In this document: positions 17,960 to 26,688 of the stretch, in pieces | How positions within the stretch are numbered: position 1 is the first letter of the stretch | Layout: each line of letters opens with the position of its first letter | Assembly: GCA_963787375.1 (NCBI GenBank) | Contig: CAWBCR010000016.1 | Span: forward strand, 186,001-250,000 | From: CAWBCR01 sp963787375 | GTDB lineage: Bacteria > Chloroflexota > Anaerolineae > Aggregatilineales > UBA3940 | Reading direction: 5' to 3' | Length of the DNA stretch: 64,000 bases | Translations under genes and position numbers: made by a program | Notes under the pieces: generated by a model | Database searches by the model: none | What the model saw: the letters and a program-made list of their open reading frames with translations, nothing else | Told to the model about the DNA's origin: nothing

Positions 17960-18008
17960 AGTCTCTACCGAGTTCAGGCCTGCATCTCAATCTCGGGGGG
18001 CGTGACTG

Positions 18009-19971
18009 CTACCCCTCGGGCGAGATGATAGTCGCGTTCGGAACCGGCGAACCGGTGACCTTCTCGTAGCTCAGTTGGAGCAGCGAGACGGTGTGCTTCA
18101 GGTTGTGCACGGCTGAGCCATTGCTCTGTGCGAATACCAGATTGAAGGCCGCACCCTTGAGATCGACGCTGGCGTTGGCCGGCATATTGAAGTACGGATG
18201 GCTGGGCAGCACTTCAACACCCGCGTCCGTGAGCGCCTGCGTCAGCAGGTCGATCAGGCCCTGAACTTCGGCCTGGTTCGAACTCAACTGTGCCGTCGCC
18301 ATCATAGTCAGCTTTCGCGTCAAACTCGAAGCTGGTGATGTCGCCGTGGCACTGCTGGCAGATCGCGACGTTCTCGTTGCCATCGGCATCGACCATCGCG
18401 AAGGTATGCCCGCCGACAGTCTCGTGGCCGGGCAGCGGCGTGTCGTCGTCAGCGGTATCAGGCGTGCCGTTGTCGTCCATGCCGGGCGTGGCACCCATGT
18501 GGCAACCCACGCAGGTGTTCTCGACCAGGCCGTGGGCGCTGTTGGGCAGCGTCTCGCCCCAGGTGTAGCCGCCAGTGTTGTTGATCAGCTCAGCGGCTGT
18601 TGAGTGGTGCGGGACCGCGAGAGTATCACCCTCAACCGACGCAACCGGGTCGACGCGGCTGTTGTGGCAGGTCATGCACGTAGCAGCCGGGCCGGCATCG
18701 TCCACGGTGGTGCCGTCAGGCAGCGTGACCGTGTCGAAGGTGCGGAGCTGGAACTGGTTGGTGGCATCGTGCGGGTCGTGGCACACAGCGCAGGTGATGA
18801 CCTGGTAGTCCGTGCTCCACTGATCCTGCGGCTTACCTTCGGTGTAATCGATGTAGCCAGCGCCGCTGTGGCAGCGGACGCAGGCCTGGCGGCTCTCGCC
18901 GATGGGGTAGGTGAACGCCATCGCGTTCGCCCGCGCGTGGCCGCTCAGCTCCCACTGCTGCGGGATGACGTGCTGCGGGGACTCTTCATGGCACTGCGCG
19001 CAGGTGCCTTCAGCCAGACCGAAGCCGATTGGGCCCGTGCCCATATGGTCGGCACCGGGACCGTGGCAGCTTTCGCACTGGATGTTCGCCAGGGCAGCCG
19101 CATCGGGGAAGTTCTGGACCATCGCGTCCCAGTTGCCCGCCTCGAGCGTGCCGGGGAATTCAAAGCCGGTGGCGGCGGCGACGTCGTCGAAGCCACCATT
19201 CACCGCCTCAGGCCGGTTGTTGAAGCCGGTGGTGTGGCAGGTGATGCAGTTTGGCCCGTAGTGGCTGCTAACGGTGCCGTCAATCGCCCGGGTGAACATC
19301 GAGGCGTGGCCGGTGGCGGCCCACGACGAGGCCTGATTGGCGTGGCAGGCAGCGCAGTTCGGCGGGGTGGGGTTGCTGCCCGTCAGGGTGCCAACGCCCA
19401 CGTAGGTGGTCGCGTGCACCGTCCAGGTGGTCTCGCCACTGTTGCCGTCGGCGTCGGTAGCCGTCAGCGTCAGGGCGTAGTCACCGGCGACATCCGCCAT
19501 GAAGATGGCGACATTCCCTGTGACCAACTCGGCCTTTGAGCCGTCGGGGGGCGTCAGGCTCCACTCGAAGGTCAGGCTGTCGACCAGCGGCGCAGGCTGC
19601 TGGAAGTCGGCGACATTCTCGAGTTCCACGTTGGGAGTGATGCCATACGGCAAAACGATGGCCTGCACCGGCTGGGTAGCCGGGTCAGCGCCAGCCGGAA
19701 TGCCGTAGGCCTCGGCGGCCACGTACGTCCCAACGCCGACGTTGTCTGTCGCCGTCGTGACGATGGGCATCTCCGGGATGTCCGACATCGGGGTATTGGC
19801 CGGCGGTTCGGCTGTCGGCTCGACCGTTGGCGCTTCAGTTGGCTGGGCCATCGCTTCAGTCGGGGCCGCAGCCGGGGCAGTGGTGGCGGCGGTGCCGCCG
19901 CCACATGCAGCCAGCGCCATAGCCAACAACAGCATGGCGCTCACTGCCAGTAAAGTAGATTTCCGTGACAT
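18009..19971 (-). CDS. Nine-heme c-type cytochrome lipoprotein (frameshift near C-terminus)
   Basis: The restored protein is about 653 residues. It begins with a lipoprotein signal (lipobox LAAC, near residue 22), a Thr/Pro/Glu-rich linker, an Ig/PKD-like region (DYALTLTATDADGNSGETTWTVH) and then nine CxxCH haem-binding motifs (CAACH, CITCH, CESCH, CAQCH, CVRCH, CAVCH, CMTCH, CVGCH, CQQCH). The C-terminus (AVHNLKHTVSLLQLSY) resembles multihaem cytochromes. The frame breaks at about 18278-18290; the continuation NQAEVQGLIDLL and the final stop at 18009 are one base over. The start behind GAGGAG gives a proper signal peptide. It would sit on the outer face of the membrane and carry electrons between the membrane complex and an external partner. 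Confidence 0.85.
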
Positions 19972-20405
19972 AGGCAGCTTCTCCTCATAGAAACTTGTGC
20001 AAGTACTGCTCTGAGATGCAGGTGAGCCAGTATGTATTAGGAGCCTCATCCCCCAGAGGTGCTATCCACCCGTGGACGCCGCCTATGGGGATACCCACAG
20101 ATTCTACCATGGGCAAATAGGCCTCATTACCCATTAAACATGGGTCATTGGTAGTATTATTGGTGAAATCCTGCACGACTGCTACTGACAGATGTAACTT
20201 TATTTATGTGACGGCTTGCGCCACTATTCAAGGTAACAGCACAGTCAAGCGGATTTGTGCGTGGTTTAAGGCAGTGGATATGGCATTTGGACAGAAGCAT
20301 TCGGCCAGAAGAGGCAGGCGAAATGACCGGGAGCCGGTCGCAGCAATCTATGGGTAAGTTACACCATGCCACCCATTCCAGCGGCAGCATACAGCGGAGA
20401 GCGAC
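19972..20405. other. Divergent regulatory region between cytochrome and kinase genes
   Basis: This 434-base region separates the minus-strand 9-heme cytochrome from the plus-strand kinase. It contains an ACCCAT/ATGGGT inverted repeat (20129-20145) and further GGGATACCCA-like pieces near 20090-20100. No convincing gene is present and I could not fix the promoters. Confidence 0.5.
20128..20145. promoter_or_regulatory. NarL-like heptamer inverted repeat upstream of cytochrome and kinase genes
   Basis: TACCCAT (20128-20134) fits the NarL-type heptamer TACYYMT and faces ATGGGT (20140-20145) across five bases. The same half-sites recur in a larger palindrome at 23184-23221 upstream of the redox operon. 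Binding by the adjacent NarL-type regulator is inferred. Confidence 0.5.
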
Positions 20406-22412
20406 ATGACGCATGATTTCGCCGCGCTTTTCGACTCGCTGACCGTCTACATATATTTCTTCTACGGCCTGTCCTTCTTCGCGATGGGGCTCGTGCTGAT
20501 GATCGAGTTGCGCCGGGCGTCGCGCCTCAGCCTGATACGCTCCATCCGGCTGCTGGGGGCGTTCGGGGTACTGCACGGCTCGAACGAGTTCATCGAGATG
20601 TTCGAGATCATCCGCGGCGGAGTCCACAGCCCGGCCGTCGACGCAGTGCGCATCTCATTGCTGACCGCTTCATTTATATGCCTGCTGGCGTTTGGCTTCC
20701 AGATATTCCCCTACCACGATCAAATGAAGGGCTTCACACTGCGGATCACGATCCTCGTCATCGTGGCCTATTTCATGCAGGTGTGCCTGGCCTACGTCAC
20801 CTACCACCCTACTCCGCAAGAGTGGCTTAACGCCGCCGATACGCTGGCGCGCTACTCACTGGGCATTCCGGGCTCGTTTCTGGCCGGCATCGCGCTGATC
20901 CGCCAACGCCGCGTGTTCGCCGAGATGGACATGCCCAGTTTCGGGCGCGACCTGAGGCTGGCAGGCTACTCACTGCTGGCCTATGGGATCGTCGGCCAGG
21001 CATTTCCGCAGCCCAGCATCGTCTTCCCGTCGATGTACGTGAATGCCGACCTGTTCGCGACTTGGTTCGGCTACCCGGTCCAACTCTTCCGCAGCGCCAT
21101 GGCGATTGTCACAGCGTTCGCCATCATCCTCGCGCTACGCGCCTTCGAGGAAGAAGAGCGCCGCCGGATGAAGACAGCGACAGAAACCGAGATGGAACTG
21201 CAAATGGCCGTCCGCGAGCTGTCGCTGCTGTATGAAACGTCCAGCCTGCTGACGGCCAGCTACGACCTGCACACGCTGATGCGCGAGGCTGTTGAGCGCA
21301 TCGTGCGTATCATCGACCCCATCCGGGCGGGTGTGCTGATGGTCGTGGGCACGCAGCCTGGCGAGGTGCTGGACTTGGCTTCCTATGGCTACACGGAGAC
21401 TGATCTGGAAGCCGCACAGCGCCGCTGGCTCTCAGACTGCGGAAGTAACGACGCCTGCTGGCTGTGGTACGACGAAAACGATCAGGAAGTCTCCGACCGG
21501 ATCACGGCAGAGCCGCCCGGTATTCTGGACACCAAACGGCTGCTGATCCGTCGCGTCGTTCTCCCGCTCGAGACCAACCAGCGTATCACGGGCAAACTGC
21601 TGCTGGAGACCGCGCCCGGCGGCCCTTACCTGTCGTCGCTTGAAGCGCCAACGATCATTGCGCTGGGACGTCAGTTGGCCATCGCCATCGAGAACGCGCG
21701 GCTGGTGCTCCAGATTCGCCAGCGCGAGGCGCGCCGGGGCGAGCTGCTCCAGCGGACGACCGCCGCGCAGGAGGCCGAGCGTAAACGCATCGCCCGCGAG
21801 CTGCACGACGAGACCGGGCAGGCCCTCACGGCGCTGGCGCTGGGGCTGCGAGGCATGTCGAAGCTGATGAACCGGCACCCCGACAAGGCCGCCCAGCAGA
21901 TCGACCAGCTCCAGTCGATCAGCACGCAGGCGCTTGAGGAGCTGCGCCACTTGATTAGCGACCTGCGCCCCTCGCACCTGGACGACCTGGGATTGGTCGC
22001 CGCACTGCGCTGGTACGCCGAGCAGGTCGACCAGCGCAGCACCACACACATCGACTTCGAGACGCGAGGGGAAGCCTTTCGCCTGCCGCCCGAAACAGAG
22101 ACGACCCTGTTTCGCATCGCCCAGGAAAGCCTGGGGAACGTCATTAAGCACGCCAACGCCCGCAACGCTCACTGCCTGTTGAGCTTCGAGCCGGGCTCCG
22201 TGCAACTGGTCATCCGCGACGACGGCAGCGGCTTCGAGTCCTCCGAGGTGTTCAAGCCGGGCGCGGGCCGCGCGTGGGGCCTGATCGGCATCCAGGAACG
22301 GGCCGGCCTGACCGGCGGCGAGCTGCAGATCGACTCCAGCCCTGGCCAGGGAACCACCATCTCAGTGCGGATCGCCACAGCTCAGGTCTTCGAGCCATCG
22401 CAAACAATGTAA
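20406..22412 (+). CDS. Membrane sensor histidine kinase, NarX/LiaS-type (HisKA_3) with GAF domain
   Basis: The 668-residue protein starts with about seven membrane helices (residues 12-240) of a kind I cannot name, followed by a coiled coil, a GAF-like domain (about 275-440) and a HisKA_3 dimerisation domain with the phosphorylated His in IARELHDETGQAL (near residue 463). It ends with an ATPase domain (DDGSGFE, GLIGIQERAGLTGGEL). HisKA_3 kinases pair with NarL/LuxR-type regulators, and such a gene follows 18 bases downstream. A Cys pair in the GAF region (DCGSNDACW) could be redox-active, but that is speculation. The surrounding cytochrome and hydrogenase genes suggest sensing of respiratory state. 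Confidence 0.88.
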   Translation: MTHDFAALFDSLTVYIYFFYGLSFFAMGLVLMIELRRASRLSLIRSIRLLGAFGVLHGSNEFIEMFEIIRGGVHSPAVDAVRISLLTASFICLLAFGFQIFPYHDQMKGFTLRITILVIVAYFMQVCLAYVTYHPTPQEWLNAADTLARYSLGIPGSFLAGIALIRQRRVFAEMDMPSFGRDLRLAGYSLLAYGIVGQAFPQPSIVFPSMYVNADLFATWFGYPVQLFRSAMAIVTAFAIILALRAFEEEERRRMKTATETEMELQMAVRELSLLYETSSLLTASYDLHTLMREAVERIVRIIDPIRAGVLMVVGTQPGEVLDLASYGYTETDLEAAQRRWLSDCGSNDACWLWYDENDQEVSDRITAEPPGILDTKRLLIRRVVLPLETNQRITGKLLLETAPGGPYLSSLEAPTIIALGRQLAIAIENARLVLQIRQREARRGELLQRTTAAQEAERKRIARELHDETGQALTALALGLRGMSKLMNRHPDKAAQQIDQLQSISTQALEELRHLISDLRPSHLDDLGLVAALRWYAEQVDQRSTTHIDFETRGEAFRLPPETETTLFRIAQESLGNVIKHANARNAHCLLSFEPGSVQLVIRDDGSGFESSEVFKPGAGRAWGLIGIQERAGLTGGELQIDSSPGQGTTISVRIATAQVFEPSQTM

Positions 22413-22430
22413 CAAGAGGAATGTCCTTTT

Positions 22431-23090
22431 ATGGGCCAGATTCGCGTATTGATTGCTGACGACCACGACATTGTGCGCTCCGGGCTAAAGATGCTGCTGA
22501 TGGCCGAAGACGACATCACCATCGTCGGCGAAGCGTCTAACGGGCGCGAAGCGGTCGACCTCGCGCTGGAGCTGCGCCCCGATGTTATCGTGATGGATGT
22601 CCAGATGCCCGAGATGAACGGCATCGAGGCCACTCGCCTTATAAAGGAAACGTGCGCCGAATGCGCGGTGCTAGCGCTCACCATCCACGAAGACGAGCAG
22701 TACTTCTTCCAGATGCTCAACGCGGGCGCGCTGGGCTACGTTCCCAAGCGTGCCGCTCCCGACGACCTTGTCCGCGCGATCCGGCTGGCCGCCGAAGGGC
22801 ATGTCTTCCTGTATTCGTCGATGGCCTCGCTGCTGGCCTCCGATTACCTCTCACGGTTGGAAGCTGGCGAAGCGGAAGCTGCCGGCAGCGTCCTGACCAA
22901 CCGCGAGCGGGAGATCCTGGTCCTGATCGCTGAAGGGCTGCTCAACCGTGAGATCGCCGACCAGCTCACCATCTCCATCAAGACGGTTGAGCGACACCGC
23001 GAAAACATCATGAACAAGCTCAACCTGCATTCCCGCACCGAGCTTGTCAAGTACGCCATCCGCAGGGGGCTGATCGACCTCGAAGAGTAA
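22431..23090 (+). CDS. NarL/LuxR-family response regulator
   Basis: The 219-residue protein has a receiver domain with the acidic pair at D10/D11, the phosphorylated Asp at D56 (VIVMDVQMPEMNG) and the conserved Thr/Lys region. A LuxR-type helix-turn-helix (LTNREREILVLIAEG through SIKTVERHRENIMNKL) lies at about residues 152-212. It forms a two-component pair with the preceding kinase. ACCCAT-type palindromes before the kinase and after this gene match what a NarL-type protein would bind, so it probably controls the flanking cytochrome genes. Confidence 0.92.
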   Translation: MGQIRVLIADDHDIVRSGLKMLLMAEDDITIVGEASNGREAVDLALELRPDVIVMDVQMPEMNGIEATRLIKETCAECAVLALTIHEDEQYFFQMLNAGALGYVPKRAAPDDLVRAIRLAAEGHVFLYSSMASLLASDYLSRLEAGEAEAAGSVLTNREREILVLIAEGLLNREIADQLTISIKTVERHRENIMNKLNLHSRTELVKYAIRRGLIDLEE

Positions 23091-23122
23091 GAGGCAGCAT
23101 CCCCGATCTTCGACTCCCCAGG

Positions 23123-23149
23123 CGAGGCCCACGCGGCCTCGTTTGTTTT
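23123..23149 (+). terminator. Intrinsic terminator after the response regulator
   Basis: CGAGGCC (23123-23129) pairs with GGCCTCG (23135-23141) and is followed by TTTGTTTT. Confidence 0.65.
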
Positions 23150-23183
23150 CCCCATAGACACACCCTGCACGCTGTGTCCTTCT

Positions 23184-23221
23184 ACCCAAAATTGGGTATG
23201 GGTAGTCCGACCCATACCCAA
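23184..23221. promoter_or_regulatory. Compound ACCCA/TGGGT palindrome upstream of the redox operon
   Basis: A perfect 14-bp palindrome ACCCAAAATTGGGT (23184-23197) overlaps a perfect 12-bp inverted repeat, TTGGGTATGGGT (23192-23203) and ACCCATACCCAA (23210-23221). Half-sites resemble NarL heptamers (TACCCAT/ATGGGTA). It lies about 95 bases before the two-CW gene, a suitable distance for activation by the neighbouring response regulator. Confidence 0.65.
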
Positions 23222-23278
23222 TATCAGGTCCTCCCCCGATGACAGCAGGCTGCCCCTTCTGTTATGCTAGGAGTGTAT

Positions 23279-23294
23279 TGTGATGAAACTCACA
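23279..23294. promoter_or_regulatory. Perfect CRP/FNR-type site TGTGA-N6-TCACA
   Basis: TGTGA (23279-23283) and TCACA (23290-23294) with a 6-base spacer exactly match the CRP consensus. The site ends 19 bases before the two-CW gene start, so it lies in the leader or near the transcription start, a position more typical of repression or roadblock. I do not see a CRP protein with an HTH in the window. Confidence 0.55.
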
Positions 23295-23313
23295 AATAGG
23301 AGCATCAACAAAC

Positions 23314-23691
23314 ATGGTTGCGGAGGGGCCGTTCATCGTCTTCTTACTATTCCTCGTCCGGCTGGCCATCCCGCTGATGATCCTGCTGGGGCTGGGCTAC
23401 CTGTACGAGCGCCATGTGGCGCGACAGAGCAGGTCTGAGGCCCCGCAGCGTCAGGGGCAGGCAGCAGCCGATCCTGCGGCACATCCCGTTACGGGCTACG
23501 CCGCTCAGGCCGCTCCATGCTGGGAGATCATGGAATGCCCACTGGACAACCGGCAGCAGTGTATCGCTGCGCAGCGCCCAGGGGTGCCCTGCTGGCTCGC
23601 CCTTCAGCTAGCGGAAGGGCATCTGCCCGACCGCTGCATCGACTGCCAGATATTCAAAATAAGTTCACCACAGCACCACCTTTTAGCTTGA
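23314..23691 (+). CDS. Small membrane protein with C-terminal two-CW type cysteine motif
   Basis: The 125-residue protein has one membrane helix (about residues 7-28), a YERHVARQ juxtamembrane segment, a flexible Gln/Ala linker and a cysteine-rich C-terminus: PCWEIMECP, a single Cys, PCW, then CIDCQIF. This pattern corresponds to the two-CW domain seen in small redox-associated proteins; its exact role is not established. It opens the operon with the 8-heme cytochrome, iron-sulfur protein and NrfD genes. Its membrane segment resembles the 41-residue peptide at the other end of the same operon. Confidence 0.7.
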   Translation: MVAEGPFIVFLLFLVRLAIPLMILLGLGYLYERHVARQSRSEAPQRQGQAAADPAAHPVTGYAAQAAPCWEIMECPLDNRQQCIAAQRPGVPCWLALQLAEGHLPDRCIDCQIFKISSPQHHLLA

Positions 23692-23714
23692 TTAGACGTA
23701 CGGAGGACATATCA

Positions 23715-24626
23715 ATGCAGCTACGATCATTTTTTAACTTACGGCGTTGTCTGTTCATCGCAGCCGCAGGCGTGGCACTGGGGCTGTTCCTGTTGTTTGT
23801 GCCTCGCGTACACGCGCAGGAGAAAGCAGGTGACATCAATCCGTCGCCGGACACCTGCGCTTCATGCCACTCCGACGAGTATCAGGCATGGCAGACCAGC
23901 CACCACGCAACAGCTCTCTCCGATCCGCGCTACATCGAATCGGCATCCCAGGCCGGCAATCCAACCTACTGCCAGAGCTGCCATGCTACCGGCTACGATG
24001 CTGTCGCCGGGACGGTGGTCTACGAGGGCGTGTCGTGCACAGCCTGCCACCAGAACAACCCCGACCCCAACGGGCCACATATGACAGTCGACAAATCATC
24101 GCAGTTGTGCGGCCAGTGCCATACCGGCACCCACGCGCCCGACTACGACGAATGGCTCACCTCCGGGCACGCCAAGATGGGCATCGACTGTGAGGACTGC
24201 CACCAGAGCCACAGCACCGACCTGCGCATGGCCGATCCCACACAACTGTGCGTGTCGTGCCACCAGGATAACTTCGACGCGAGCGTCCACGGTCAGGAAG
24301 GCATGTCCTGCCACGACTGCCACATGGCCTCAGAGGACCAGATAGTCGATCCGCTGACCGGCCGCAAGAAGAGTGCGGGCCACACCTTCAATATTCCGTC
24401 GACTATTTGCGAATCCTGCCATGGCATGACCCATACCATCCAGGCCAGCGATATCACCACGCCAGTGGACCCCGCAGCCCAGACCGATCAGTTGCAGGCC
24501 AATCTGTCTCAGATGGAGTCGAAGGCCAACAACAATCTGAACCTGGGTCTCACCGGGGGCGGCATCGGTGGGCTGCTGGTCGGCGTGAGCGTCCCATTCC
24601 TGCTCCGCCGGAGGAATAAGAAATGA
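23715..24626 (+). CDS. Eight-heme c-type cytochrome with C-terminal membrane anchor
   Basis: The 303-residue protein has an N-terminal signal peptide (cleavage after VHAQ near residue 34), eight CxxCH motifs (CASCH, CQSCH, CTACH, CGQCH, CEDCH, CVSCH, CHDCH, CESCH) and a C-terminal helix followed by RRRNKK. It is thus exported and held on the outer face. The start is the ATG after GGAGG at 23702-23706. It overlaps the next gene by four bases (ATGA). It resembles NapC/NrfH-linked or cytochrome c3-like electron carriers of NrfD complexes and probably receives or donates electrons through the following iron-sulfur protein. Confidence 0.88.
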   Translation: MQLRSFFNLRRCLFIAAAGVALGLFLLFVPRVHAQEKAGDINPSPDTCASCHSDEYQAWQTSHHATALSDPRYIESASQAGNPTYCQSCHATGYDAVAGTVVYEGVSCTACHQNNPDPNGPHMTVDKSSQLCGQCHTGTHAPDYDEWLTSGHAKMGIDCEDCHQSHSTDLRMADPTQLCVSCHQDNFDASVHGQEGMSCHDCHMASEDQIVDPLTGRKKSAGHTFNIPSTICESCHGMTHTIQASDITTPVDPAAQTDQLQANLSQMESKANNNLNLGLTGGGIGGLLVGVSVPFLLRRRNKK

Positions 24627-25414
24627 GCGACACCGTCAAAACACTCTCCCGGCGCGAGTTTATGAAGGTCGCCGCGCAGCTAGGCATCACGGCTGCTACG
24701 ATCGAAGTGCTGATGAAGGTCACCGGCAGCCTGCGTCCTGCCAGCGCGAGTGACACAGAAGGCCACTCGGCGTACAACTGGGCGATGGCCATCGACCTGG
24801 GGCTGTGCACCGGCTGCAACTACTGCACCTACGCCTGCAAGGCCGCCAACGACACGGCAGATGGCATCACCTGGAACGCAGTTTATCACGACAAGACCTC
24901 GTTCCTGCAAGAGGTCTACATTCCACGACCGTGTATGCACTGCGAAAACGCCCCGTGCGTGGAAGTGTGCCCCGTCGGTGCGACCTATCACCGCCCGGAC
25001 GGGCTGGTCGCGATGGATTACGATCGCTGCATCGGCTGCCGCTACTGCCAGGTCGCCTGCCCATACGGGGCGCGCTACTTCAACTGGTCTGAGAACAACC
25101 AGCCGAACCCGATGGTGCCTGAGTGGGGCTCACCTGAAGTCGCGCGCCGCCCACGTGGCGTGGTCGAGAAGTGCACATTCTGCGCGCAGCGCATCGACGC
25201 CGCGCTTGAGCGTGGCCTGCGCCCCGGTACCGACATCGCCGCGTCGCCGGCCTGCGTCAACATCTGCCCGGTGGGCGCTCGCACCTTTGGCGATCTGAAC
25301 GACCCCAGGAGCAAGATCAGCGTCCTGCTGTCCAGCCGTGAAAGCATCGTCTTGCGCGACGAGCTGGGCACCCACCCGCGTGTTCACTATCTGCCGCCAG
25401 AAGGGAAGGCCTAG
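24623..25414 (+). CDS. Exported 4x[4Fe-4S] ferredoxin-type subunit (HybA/NrfC/PsrB family)
   Basis: The 263-residue protein starts with a Tat-like signal (SRREFMK) and contains four cysteine groups typical of HybA/NrfC/PsrB proteins: CTGCNYCTYAC, CMHCENAPCVEVCP, CIGCRYCQVACP and CTFC with CVNICP. Such subunits carry electrons on the outer membrane face between a NrfD-type quinone-binding protein and a partner. No molybdopterin catalytic subunit is encoded nearby; the partner here is the 8-heme cytochrome. The gene is coupled to the cytochrome upstream (4-base overlap) and to nrfD downstream (2-base gap). Confidence 0.92.
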   Translation: MSDTVKTLSRREFMKVAAQLGITAATIEVLMKVTGSLRPASASDTEGHSAYNWAMAIDLGLCTGCNYCTYACKAANDTADGITWNAVYHDKTSFLQEVYIPRPCMHCENAPCVEVCPVGATYHRPDGLVAMDYDRCIGCRYCQVACPYGARYFNWSENNQPNPMVPEWGSPEVARRPRGVVEKCTFCAQRIDAALERGLRPGTDIAASPACVNICPVGARTFGDLNDPRSKISVLLSSRESIVLRDELGTHPRVHYLPPEGKA

Positions 25415-25416
25415 CC

Positions 25417-26655
25417 ATGCTTCGCAAACTCGGCCTGAACCGTCCGCGTGATTTCGCCTTCGCCGGCTGGATCGCCATCCTGTCCGCAGCCATCGTGCTG
25501 GGCGTGGTGACGGCCATCCGTGTCTTCATCCACGGCCTGGCGATCACGAACCTGTCGAACCAGGTGCCGTGGGGGCTGTGGATCACCGTCGACCTGTCAT
25601 CCATCGCGTTGAGCGGCGGTGCGTTCTTCCTGTCGGCGCTGGTGTACATCGCCGGCATCAAGCGCTTCAAACCGATCGCCCGGATCGCGGTGTTCATCGG
25701 TCTGCTGGGCTACAGCGCGGCGCTGTGCACGCTGCTGATGGACATTGGCCGTCCCGACCGCTTCTACCATCCACTCGTCTTCTGGAACATCCACTCGATG
25801 CTGTGGGAAGTGACGATGTGCATCTGCCTCTACTTCAGCGTCCTGCTGATGGAGGTCTTCCCGCTGGTCACCTCGCATTCGTTCTTCGACCGGCTACCAC
25901 GCGTCCGCCAGCTCGCCGAGCGCATCCACACGGCAGCCCCAGTGCTGGCCTTCATGGGTCTGGGCTTCTCGCTGCTGCACCAGTCTTCGCTGGGGGCAAC
26001 CTACGGTGTTATCGCGGCGCGGCCCATCTGGTTCCGCCCAACCATGCCGCTTCTGTTCATCACGTCCGCCATTGCCGCCGGCCCGGCGCTGACGATGGCT
26101 GCCGCGATGGTCGTCGGCTGGCTGCGTGGCAAGGATATCGTCCCGCGCCAGGTTCTGTTCGACGTGGGGCGCATCACGGCGGTTATTCTGCTCATCTACC
26201 TCTATATGCGCTTCTGGGATACGACTGCCGGGAACTATGGCTACGTCCCGCTGCGCACGGAGGCCACTGCGGTGCTCACCAACGGCTCGCTGGCGATGAG
26301 CTTCTGGAGCTGGGAGATCGTGCTCGGCGGGATTGCCCCGGCAGTGCTGATGTTCTACGCCGCTGCTGTCAAGAGCGAGGCCGCACTGTTTACCGGCAGC
26401 GGCATGACGGTCATCGGGCTGGTCATGAATCGCTGGCACACCACTATCATCGGCTTCCTGACCCCACTGACCAACGGCCCGTCCATCACCTACCCCCTGA
26501 CGCCGACGTACACGCCCGCCTTCACCGAATGGGCGGTGGCCATAGGCATTGTTTCGGGTGTGCTGCTGGCATTCACGCTGGGGGTTCGTTTCCTGCCAGC
26601 GTTCGACCCTGACTCCGCTGCGATGGACGCACACGCGCACGCGGCGGGTGATTGA
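25417..26655 (+). CDS. nrfD: NrfD/PsrC-type integral membrane quinone-interacting subunit
   Basis: The 412-residue protein has about ten membrane helices and the NrfD/PsrC pattern, including PWGLWITVDLSSIALSGGAF near residues 47-66 and DIGRPDRFYHPLVFWN near 108-123, segments linked to quinone binding in this family. It anchors the ferredoxin subunit and exchanges electrons with menaquinone. With the 8-heme cytochrome and FeS protein it forms a complex lacking a catalytic oxidoreductase, like Qrc- or ACIII-type modules. The symbol is generic for the family. Confidence 0.9.
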   Translation: MLRKLGLNRPRDFAFAGWIAILSAAIVLGVVTAIRVFIHGLAITNLSNQVPWGLWITVDLSSIALSGGAFFLSALVYIAGIKRFKPIARIAVFIGLLGYSAALCTLLMDIGRPDRFYHPLVFWNIHSMLWEVTMCICLYFSVLLMEVFPLVTSHSFFDRLPRVRQLAERIHTAAPVLAFMGLGFSLLHQSSLGATYGVIAARPIWFRPTMPLLFITSAIAAGPALTMAAAMVVGWLRGKDIVPRQVLFDVGRITAVILLIYLYMRFWDTTAGNYGYVPLRTEATAVLTNGSLAMSFWSWEIVLGGIAPAVLMFYAAAVKSEAALFTGSGMTVIGLVMNRWHTTIIGFLTPLTNGPSITYPLTPTYTPAFTEWAVAIGIVSGVLLAFTLGVRFLPAFDPDSAAMDAHAHAAGD

Positions 26656-26688
26656 CCCTGTATCGTTTAGCCTCAGAGGAGGTATATC

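Larger units (their letters stand above)
17588..18008. other. Intergenic region between sigA and the 9-heme cytochrome gene
   Basis: This 421-base gap holds the sigA promoter (17637-17666) and two hairpins: AGCGAGC/GCTCGCT at 17831-17851 and a GC-rich one at 17931-17959. No convincing gene is visible. Confidence 0.5.

Noticed and set aside
17808..17990. 60-codon minus-strand frame between sigA and the cytochrome
   Set aside because: Spans two hairpins, no ribosome-binding site and no protein-like composition.
18064..18110. tRNA-like D-arm sequence (GTAGCTCAGTTGGAGCAGCGAG)
   Set aside because: It lies inside the cytochrome C-terminus on the opposite strand (encoding LLQLSYEK), with no matching acceptor stem, anticodon arm or T-loop.
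24623..26655. Molybdopterin oxidoreductase complex with the FeS-NrfD pair
   Set aside because: No catalytic molybdopterin subunit gene is present in the operon; the partner is a multihaem cytochrome.
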